64,000 nucleotides of DNA from NCBI RefSeq assembly GCF_017353175.1, contig NZ_JAFMYW010000001.1, positions 434,001 to 498,000 of the forward strand. The letters run 5' to 3'. A program made the translations under genes and the position numbers. The stretch comes from Fibrella forsythiae. GTDB taxonomy: Bacteria; Bacteroidota; Bacteroidia; Cytophagales; Spirosomataceae. This document shows, piece after piece, positions 58,958 through 64,000 of the stretch. Position 1 is the first letter of the stretch; the number at the start of each line of letters is the position of its first letter. The notes beneath the pieces were generated by a model, which was given only the letters and a program-made list of their open reading frames with translations, made no database searches and had not been told where the DNA came from.

Positions 58958-59659
58958 ATGCAAACACTCGTCAACTGGTCGGGTGGGAAAGATTCGGCAC
59001 TGGCCCTGCACCGTATTCGGCAGCAGGGCCAGTTTGCTGTTCAACACCTGCTCACAACCATCAACGGAGCCTTCGGCCGGGTGTCGATGCACGGCGTACG
59101 CGAAGAATTGATCGAAGCGCAGGCCGAGCGACTGGGCCTGCCGTTAACGACAGTTCGCCTACCTGAAACAGCCAGCATGGAGTTGTATCAGGCCACGATG
59201 GATAACACCCTTCGCCCGTTGGTGGCTGCTGGTGTGACACACAGTGTCTTCGGCGATATTTTTCTGGAAGACTTACGACGCTGGCGTGAAGAACAACTGG
59301 CCATTACCGGCCTCACAGGCGTTTTCCCACTCTGGAAGGTACCATCGCTGGCCTTGCTTGATGAATTCTGGGCGGCGGGTTTTCAGACGATCGTAGTGGC
59401 GGTAAACGGCCAACACCTCGATCGGTCGTTTTGTGGTCGGGTGCTTGACCGTCAGTTTGTTGCCGACCTTCCCGCCGGGGTTGACCCGTGCGGCGAGAAT
59501 GGGGAGTTTCACACCTTCGTTTTCGATGCGCCGTACTTTAGTAGTCAGATCGACATTACGGTTGGGGAGGTTGTTGAACGTACCTACACCTTCACTGATG
59601 CCGAGGGTCAGGAACGTACCTCGACCTACTTCTTCGCTGATCTGTTGCCCAACAAATGA
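58958..59659 (+). CDS. PP-loop ATPase, diphthine--ammonia ligase-like
   Basis: A 233-residue protein of the ATP_bind_4 (Dph6-like) family. The PP-loop is NWSGGKDSALAL at residues 7-18, a middle segment HGVREELIEAQAERLGLP follows, and the family hallmark GENGEFHTFV lies near 187. The archaeal/eukaryotic relatives amidate diphthine; bacteria have no diphthamide, so the activity here is different. It lies under the cobalamin riboswitch with B12 import genes, which suggests adenylation or amidation chemistry on a corrinoid, but that is inference. It overlaps the next gene by four bases. Confidence 0.82.
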   Translation: MQTLVNWSGGKDSALALHRIRQQGQFAVQHLLTTINGAFGRVSMHGVREELIEAQAERLGLPLTTVRLPETASMELYQATMDNTLRPLVAAGVTHSVFGDIFLEDLRRWREEQLAITGLTGVFPLWKVPSLALLDEFWAAGFQTIVVAVNGQHLDRSFCGRVLDRQFVADLPAGVDPCGENGEFHTFVFDAPYFSSQIDITVGEVVERTYTFTDAEGQERTSTYFFADLLPNK

Positions 59660-59883
59660 TTGACACCAGCAAACATGCCACTGATAGTTGTCCGCGTTGC
59701 GGCAATCTGTTCACCTGCGGCGTCAACTCGGTGCTGAAATGCGATTGCATGTGGCTGGATCTGTCCCCTGCCGACCTGGCCTACATTCGGGAATACACAG
59801 AACTAACTTTTGGCGAATACACCTGCCTCTGCGTCAGCTGTCTGCGCGACCTGCAGGCCGAGCGGATCCAATCGGTCAGTTAA
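59656..59883 (+). CDS. Cysteine-rich CWC family protein
   Basis: A 75-residue protein. The cysteine pattern CPRCGNLFTCGVNSVLKCDCMW and the later CLCVSCL (split here into two parts) fit the CWC family, which should bind zinc or another metal. Eight Cys in 75 residues. It overlaps the PP-loop gene by four bases (ATGA) and ends eight bases inside the convergent rodA gene. Function unknown; the coupling implies a partner role to the PP-loop protein. Confidence 0.82.
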   Translation: MIDTSKHATDSCPRCGNLFTCGVNSVLKCDCMWLDLSPADLAYIREYTELTFGEYTCLCVSCLRDLQAERIQSVS

Positions 59884-61153
59884 ACAGCGAGTTTGTCCGC
59901 CGTGAATCCAGCTTCAGGAAAACAAAGAGCAGGAGCGTAAATGACCAGAGCGAGGACCCTCCATAGCTGAAATACGGCAGCGGGATACCAATAACCGGCA
60001 TTAGTCCGATAGTCATGCCAATGTTTACGAGTACGTGGAAGAAAATGATCCCCGCCACGCAATAGCCGTACACCCTGGCGAATTTGCTACGCTGTTTTTC
60101 GGCCAGAATCACAATTCGGCTTACCAGCGCAATAAACAGGACAATGACGATCAGGGATCCGAAAAAGCCGTGTTCCTCGCCAATCGTACAAAAGATAAAA
60201 TCGGTACTCTGTTCGGGTACAAAGTCAAATTTGGTCTGTGTACCTTCCAGAAAGCCCTTACCGTCGAGCCGACCCGACCCGATCGCAATCTTAGCCTGCG
60301 TCACGTTCCAGCCCACTCCTAATGGATCAACGTTTGGGTCGATCAATACTTTGATACGATTTCGCTGGTGCGGTTGTAATACCTTATTCACGAAGAAATC
60401 AACCCCGGTTGCAGTTATCATCATGGCCACACCAACCAGCCCGATTCCGATCATACTGCGGGCGGTCCGGTTGTAGCGGGGCAGCAACAAAATCACGATG
60501 CCGCACAAGACCGCAATTCCGGCGAAAAGATAGAGCGGGGGAACAACCAGTGCCAGGATCAGCAATGCCGCCAGCGTTATGCCTGTCAGCGGGATCCAGC
60601 CGGGGAGCCCTTCCCTGTATAACATGATAACAAACGACGCGAAGACGAGCATCGAGCCTGTTTCGTTAGATAAAATGATCAATAACGCGGGTAGGCCAAT
60701 GATACCACCAATCCAGAGTAAATCCTTCTGTTTTGTCAGGTTAATGCCCGGCTGATCGAGGTATTTGGCCAGCGCCAGACTGGTGGCCAGCTTGGCAAAC
60801 TCGGCCGGTTGCAGTGTGAATGACCCGATTTTAAACCACGACCGTGACCCATTGATGTTTGTACCGGCTACCATGACCAGCAGCAGCATGGCAATCATGA
60901 ACAGGTAAAAGACAAAAGCGAACGTGTCGTAGAATTTGTGATCGATAACCAGCACACAGATAATGAGCAATACAGATGTACCGATCCAGATCAGCTGCTT
61001 ACCAGCGTTTGTCGAGAAATCGAACAAACTTGTTTGGTCTTCCGGGCTATACACCGCGGCATAAACGTTCAGCCAGCCCATCAGCACACAACTGATATAC
61101 AGCAGTAGCGTAATGGTATCAATATTTCGGGTCAATTCGGCGTTACGTGCCAT
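59876..61153 (-). CDS. rodA: Rod-shape SEDS peptidoglycan polymerase
   Basis: A 425-residue membrane protein with about ten helices. SEDS features: GSRSWFKIGSFTLQPAEFAKLATSLALA, SNETGSMLVF, and near the end HVLVNIGMTIGLMPVIGIPLPYFSYGGSSL (split here by its loops). It polymerises glycan strands with the class B PBP encoded just upstream (mrdA, 61257). Start at ATG 61153; a longer frame runs into the intergenic inverted repeat. It shares eight bases with the end of the convergent CWC gene. Confidence 0.95.
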   Translation of the reverse strand: MARNAELTRNIDTITLLLYISCVLMGWLNVYAAVYSPEDQTSLFDFSTNAGKQLIWIGTSVLLIICVLVIDHKFYDTFAFVFYLFMIAMLLLVMVAGTNINGSRSWFKIGSFTLQPAEFAKLATSLALAKYLDQPGINLTKQKDLLWIGGIIGLPALLIILSNETGSMLVFASFVIMLYREGLPGWIPLTGITLAALLILALVVPPLYLFAGIAVLCGIVILLLPRYNRTARSMIGIGLVGVAMMITATGVDFFVNKVLQPHQRNRIKVLIDPNVDPLGVGWNVTQAKIAIGSGRLDGKGFLEGTQTKFDFVPEQSTDFIFCTIGEEHGFFGSLIVIVLFIALVSRIVILAEKQRSKFARVYGYCVAGIIFFHVLVNIGMTIGLMPVIGIPLPYFSYGGSSLWSFTLLLFVFLKLDSRRTNSLFN

Positions 61154-61172
61154 AATTCGTATAATGAGCAGA

Positions 61173-61247
61173 TAGCGGTAGCAGCAGGCAGCACGTTGCT
61201 GGCCTGTAGTCTCTGACAGTGGCAACCCTAACCTGCTGCTACCGCTA
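61173..61247. repeat. 16-bp perfect inverted repeat between mrdA and rodA
   Basis: Arms 61173-61188 (TAGCGGTAGCAGCAGG) and 61232-61247 are exact complements with a 43-base spacer. It occupies nearly the whole gap between mrdA and rodA, which are on the same strand, so it may tune expression of rodA relative to mrdA. Confidence 0.75.
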
Positions 61248-61256
61248 CCTGTATCC

Positions 61257-63224
61257 TTAGTTTCCGCCTACAGTACTCCTGGAGGCACCATCATTGTGCG
61301 TCATCATCGGTCGCGGTTTGCGGATGGTGTCTTTCACAACTGGCTGTTTAGCCGTTGAATCTGGCTTTTTGGGTGTGCGTGGTTTGGGAAGCATTGACAG
61401 TGGTGGCATATAATTCTGCTTCATTAACCATTCCTGCAATTTCAGGCCCTGCGCTTCATTCTTGCGTTTCAGATAACGCTCAGCCACCAGCGCCGCCGCC
61501 GATGCAGCCGCTACGCCTCCCCAACCCGCATTCTCTACGAAAACCGCGATCGCAATTTTCGGATTGTTCATCGGTGCGAAGCCAATGAAAATAGAGTGGT
61601 CATGAGCATGGCCAAATTTGGCATTTTGCGACGTACCTGTCTTTCCGCACAACTCGATTCCGGGAATATCAGCATCCCGCTTCACCGTGCCAGCCATTAC
61701 TGCCATCCGCATACCTTCGATAACAGGCACAAAGTACTTGGGGTCGATGTCGGTGTAGTGCTTCTCTTTGAAAGCAGCCGGAATTCCCTCGCCGATTTTG
61801 CCAATTCCCTTCACATAATGCGGAGGGATATACCAGCCTCTATTAGCTAACGTAGCGGCCAGATTGGCCAGTTTTAACGGGCTGATAAGCAATTCACCTT
61901 CCCCAATACTTAGCGAGTAAATGTTTGAAAATTTCCAGCTCAACTCGCTTTTATACAGACGGTTATAGGTCTCAACTGATGGCAAATTCCCGCGTAGTTC
62001 ACTGGGCAGATCAACTCCCAGCTTTTGGCCAATGCCAAACTTCATGGCGTGATCGTGCCATTCCTGCAAGCCCACTGCCGACGCTTTAAAGGTATTGGGG
62101 TTGCCATTATGGTAAATGTATTTTCTGAACACCTGATAGAAGTACGGGTTGCACGAAAACCGCACCGCACCGCGCAGGTTGTTCCCCCCATGACAGTGGC
62201 AACGCATTGGCGAACCACCATGGCCGTAAACGGTATTGGTAAACAATGATCCCTGCTGTTGGGCAATCAATGCCTGAATCAACTTGAAGGTCGACCCGGG
62301 ACGGTAACTGGCCATAATGGGCCTGTTGATCAAAGGTTTATAGGGATTCTTGATCAGCTTTCGGTAATTCTTGGAAAAAAAGCGCGACGAGAGCTGGTTG
62401 GGATCATACGTGGGGGCCGACACCGACACCAGGATTTCGCCCGTGCTGGGGTCGATCGCCAGAATAGAACCAACCTTATTCTGCATCAGGCTGTCGGCAT
62501 ATTGCTGCACCTCTACATCAATACCCGTATAGAGGTTTTTTCCAGCCACAGCAGCCGTATCAAATTCGCCACCTTTAAACGAGCCTTTGGCAACACCGCG
62601 AACATTCTGCATCACATACTTAATGCCGCGACGGCCACGCAATTCCACTTCATATTGCTCTTCAAGGCCGTTATGGCCTACGTAGTCGCCCTGCCGATAG
62701 TAGGGAGTCTCCTGGTTTTCCAGTTTCTTTTTACTAATCTCCGATACGTACCCAAGTGCATTGGCCATGGTATGAGCCGGGTAGGTTCGCATCGAACTCA
62801 TCACCGGCTCGAAGCCACGATAATCGACCAGTGCGTCCTGAATGCGCGCGTAGTCTTCTTTCGAAAGCTGACGCAAAAATACCGACGGCTTGACGGGTGA
62901 ATACGTTTTCGCCAGATCCATGATACTATCAAATTCCTGGCGAGTGACATCCATCATCCGGCAAAACGCCAGTGTATCGGGAATTTTCACCCGTTTAGGC
63001 GTAACGTACAGATCGTAAACAGGTGTGTTATAGACCATTAACTTCTCGTTCCGGTCATATATCTGACCGCGATAGGGAATCTCAATAACACGCTTAATGG
63101 AATTGCTGGACGATTCAAGGGAGTAGCTGTCGTCCAGAATTTGCAGGTAGAACAGGCGGGCGGCGTAAATCAGGCCCACTAAGCAGAAGACGCCGATAAT
63201 AATAAACTTCCGGTTTTCAATCAT
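61257..63224 (-). CDS. mrdA: Penicillin-binding protein 2
   Basis: A 655-residue class B transpeptidase. One N-terminal membrane helix (residues 7-25), the pedestal domain (RGQIYDRNEKLMVYN, then DYRGFEPV), then the transpeptidase with SxxK in PGSTFKL (about residue 307), SxN in RFSCNP (about 357) and KTG in CGKTGTS (about 525). It cross-links peptidoglycan in the elongasome with RodA. The C-terminal 60 residues are Lys/Pro-rich. mreB/C/D are not in the window. Confidence 0.95.
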   Translation of the reverse strand: MIENRKFIIIGVFCLVGLIYAARLFYLQILDDSYSLESSSNSIKRVIEIPYRGQIYDRNEKLMVYNTPVYDLYVTPKRVKIPDTLAFCRMMDVTRQEFDSIMDLAKTYSPVKPSVFLRQLSKEDYARIQDALVDYRGFEPVMSSMRTYPAHTMANALGYVSEISKKKLENQETPYYRQGDYVGHNGLEEQYEVELRGRRGIKYVMQNVRGVAKGSFKGGEFDTAAVAGKNLYTGIDVEVQQYADSLMQNKVGSILAIDPSTGEILVSVSAPTYDPNQLSSRFFSKNYRKLIKNPYKPLINRPIMASYRPGSTFKLIQALIAQQQGSLFTNTVYGHGGSPMRCHCHGGNNLRGAVRFSCNPYFYQVFRKYIYHNGNPNTFKASAVGLQEWHDHAMKFGIGQKLGVDLPSELRGNLPSVETYNRLYKSELSWKFSNIYSLSIGEGELLISPLKLANLAATLANRGWYIPPHYVKGIGKIGEGIPAAFKEKHYTDIDPKYFVPVIEGMRMAVMAGTVKRDADIPGIELCGKTGTSQNAKFGHAHDHSIFIGFAPMNNPKIAIAVFVENAGWGGVAAASAAALVAERYLKRKNEAQGLKLQEWLMKQNYMPPLSMLPKPRTPKKPDSTAKQPVVKDTIRKPRPMMTHNDGASRSTVGGN

Positions 63225-63287
63225 TGGTTCTCAACTCCTGAGAGACGCTCATAAACGGGTTCGAATTACGGTTTTCGAACGTTACTA

Positions 63288-63295
63288 CAAATCTA
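63288..63295 (-). promoter_or_regulatory. Candidate -7 promoter box for mrdA
   Basis: CAAATCTA on the + strand reads TAGATTTG on the minus strand (TAnnTTTG), 64 bases before the mrdA start. No -33 box at the expected spacing. The rest of the 63225-63444 gap shows no other signal. Confidence 0.35.
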
Positions 63296-63444
63296 CGAAG
63301 TTAGTAGCGATCAGGCCGCAGGGCAGGATGCAAGTTTTTGTAGTTTATTTTTCGGACAGGACTTAAGCAATTGTTTCACTGAAATAAGTCCAGTTAAATC
63401 AGGCAATACTGTCAATTTTTTCGTTACAGGGCGCAACGATCTCA

Positions 63445-64000
63445 TCAAAAACCAGGTCCGGTAGCCAGCACCTTAATTCGGCACAGATACATATCGGCGG
63501 TAATGAATAGCGTATGTCCATCATCGCCCCAGCCGCAGTTGGCAGTTGCTTCGCCAATATCAATTCTGCCAAGCAACGTACCCAGACCGCCTTTGGCATC
63601 GGGCGCAATGACCAGAACACCACCAGGGCCTGTTGCCCAGAGGTTCCCCTGTTTATCCACTTTCAGGCCATCTGGTGCTCCTTTTAACCCTTGCTTTTTC
63701 AGAGAAGAGCCATCGAATATAGTCCGTCCGGCCCCCACCGTCCCATTCTCAAGTACAGGATACGCCCTGATAATAGGCTGTACATCATCAGACTGCGCCA
63801 CGTACAACGTTTTATAATCTGGAGAAAAGGCCAATCCGTTCGGGCGGACTAAGTCACTAATCAACAGCGAGACCTCGCCAGTGGCCGTAACTCGGTACAC
63901 GCCGAACAATGGCGTTTCGCGCGTTGGATCTTTTTCTTTTCCCATCATACCATAGGGCGGATCGGTGAAATAATAACTGCCATTCGGATGTGTCACCACA
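63445..64000 (-). CDS. SMP-30/gluconolactonase family protein, 5' end cut off by window
   Basis: About 185 C-terminal residues of a six-bladed propeller lactonase. Seen: NGSYYFTDPPYGMM at the visible start, VRPNGLAFSPDYKTLYVAQ with the metal-binding Asn, and GAPDGLKVDKQGNLWATGPGGVLVI with the metal-binding Asp. Family members hydrolyse sugar lactones. The reading frame is open to the window edge, so the start lies beyond base 64000 and the signal peptide, if any, is not visible. Confidence 0.82.
   Translation of the reverse strand, partial: VVTHPNGSYYFTDPPYGMMGKEKDPTRETPLFGVYRVTATGEVSLLISDLVRPNGLAFSPDYKTLYVAQSDDVQPIIRAYPVLENGTVGAGRTIFDGSSLKKQGLKGAPDGLKVDKQGNLWATGPGGVLVIAPDAKGGLGTLLGRIDIGEATANCGWGDDGHTLFITADMYLCRIKVLATGPGF

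Larger units (their letters stand above)
363..59621. repeat. Highly iterated 9-mer AGGTACGTT / AACGTACCT (HIP1-like), at least 26 copies
   Basis: Copies seen as AACGTACCT on the + strand start at 363, 507, 678, 1925, 3276, 10865, 21223, 30432, 33568, 34622, 40609, 44666, 49326, 57208, 59577 and 59613. As AGGTACGTT on the + strand they start at 11053, 24321, 25271, 29540, 31434, 32817, 33611 (+1), 38561 (+1), 50326 (+1) and 51903 (+1). Nineteen extend to CAGGTACGTT/AACGTACCTG. A random 64-kb sequence should have about 0.5 copies of the 9-mer on both strands. Copies are in genes (22) and between genes (4). Confidence 0.85.

Noticed and set aside
58958-59659. True diphthamide synthesis (Dph6)
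   Set aside because: Bacteria lack diphthamide on EF-G, so despite the family motifs the reaction must differ.
63399-63623. Minus-strand open frame at the end of the SMP-30 gene
   Set aside because: Mostly overlaps the SMP-30 coding region in a different frame and has no recognisable motif.
1-64000. tRNA, rRNA or tmRNA genes, insertion sequences, prophage attachment sites
   Set aside because: I looked for cloverleaf-like acceptor and T-loop patterns, transposase frames with terminal repeats, and integrase genes, and found none that hold up; only small palindromic repeats are present.

Overview
The window looks like chromosome from a Bacteroidota bacterium, most probably a Cytophagia member close to Spirosoma and its relatives. 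The pointers are the gene content (TonB-dependent receptors, DUF4159, DUF4403, DUF3291, a Bacteroidota-type DUF2027-Smr protein, a fasciclin protein, YncE/DUF5074-like lipoprotein), near-consensus TAnnTTTG -7 promoter boxes, few Shine-Dalgarno sequences, and moderate GC content. The genus is inference. I see no tRNA or rRNA genes, no CRISPR array, no transposase and no prophage core.

Layout. 1-11 kb is a cell-surface glycan locus on the + strand: a GT-C/GT39-like transferase cut by the left edge, a second GT-C-like membrane protein, an OafA-type acyltransferase, a GT2 glycosyltransferase, a UDP-galactopyranose mutase that resembles the eukaryotic rather than the usual bacterial form, a large DUF3352-like envelope protein and an AlgX/AlgJ-like lipoprotein. 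11-17 kb holds gltD and gltB. 17.5-20 kb has two FHA-domain zinc-ribbon proteins and an Ala/His-rich protein. 20-28 kb has a GH43 glycosidase with an FG-GAP protein, a fatty-acid desaturase, DUF4159, rsmE, a DPP-IV-type peptidase and a fasciclin protein. 28-32.5 kb is a minus-strand cobalamin salvage cluster (cobT, cobS, cobC, a DUF6580 membrane protein) with a HipA-like kinase/DUF3037 pair lodged in it. 32.5-41.3 kb is mixed: DUF421, a PLP deaminase, an RluD-type synthase, GNAT, an alpha/beta hydrolase, DUF4403, Smr and a TonB receptor. 41.6-49.5 kb has a spore-photoproduct-lyase-like radical SAM protein, an outer-membrane protein, an unrecognised protein with a DxDD motif, an MFS pump, a PD-(D/E)XK protein, an ECF sigma/anti-sigma pair and a PhoD-like phosphatase. 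49.7-55.5 kb has lysA, a YebC-family gene, DUF3291, tsaE and ald. 55.5-59.9 kb is a second vitamin B12 locus: a cobalamin riboswitch, BtuB, a BtuG-like beta-propeller lipoprotein, a PP-loop ATPase and a CWC zinc protein. 60-63.2 kb has rodA and mrdA, followed by a partial SMP-30 gene.

How the genes work together. The two B12 loci fit one pathway: capture and import at the outer membrane (BtuB/BtuG-like), then lower-ligand attachment (CobT, CobS, CobC), with the DUF6580 membrane protein and the PP-loop and CWC proteins as unexplained partners. rodA and mrdA form the elongasome core. gltB/gltD and ald serve nitrogen assimilation, and lysA makes lysine.

The most striking signal is not a gene. 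The 9-mer AGGTACGTT (usually extended to CAGGTACGTT) occurs at least 26 times on the two strands, against about 0.5 expected. It is read in all six frames within genes and also lies between genes, like the HIP1 element of cyanobacteria. A second non-genic theme is a set of long, often nearly perfect inverted repeats between genes, several built from drifting copies of one short word.
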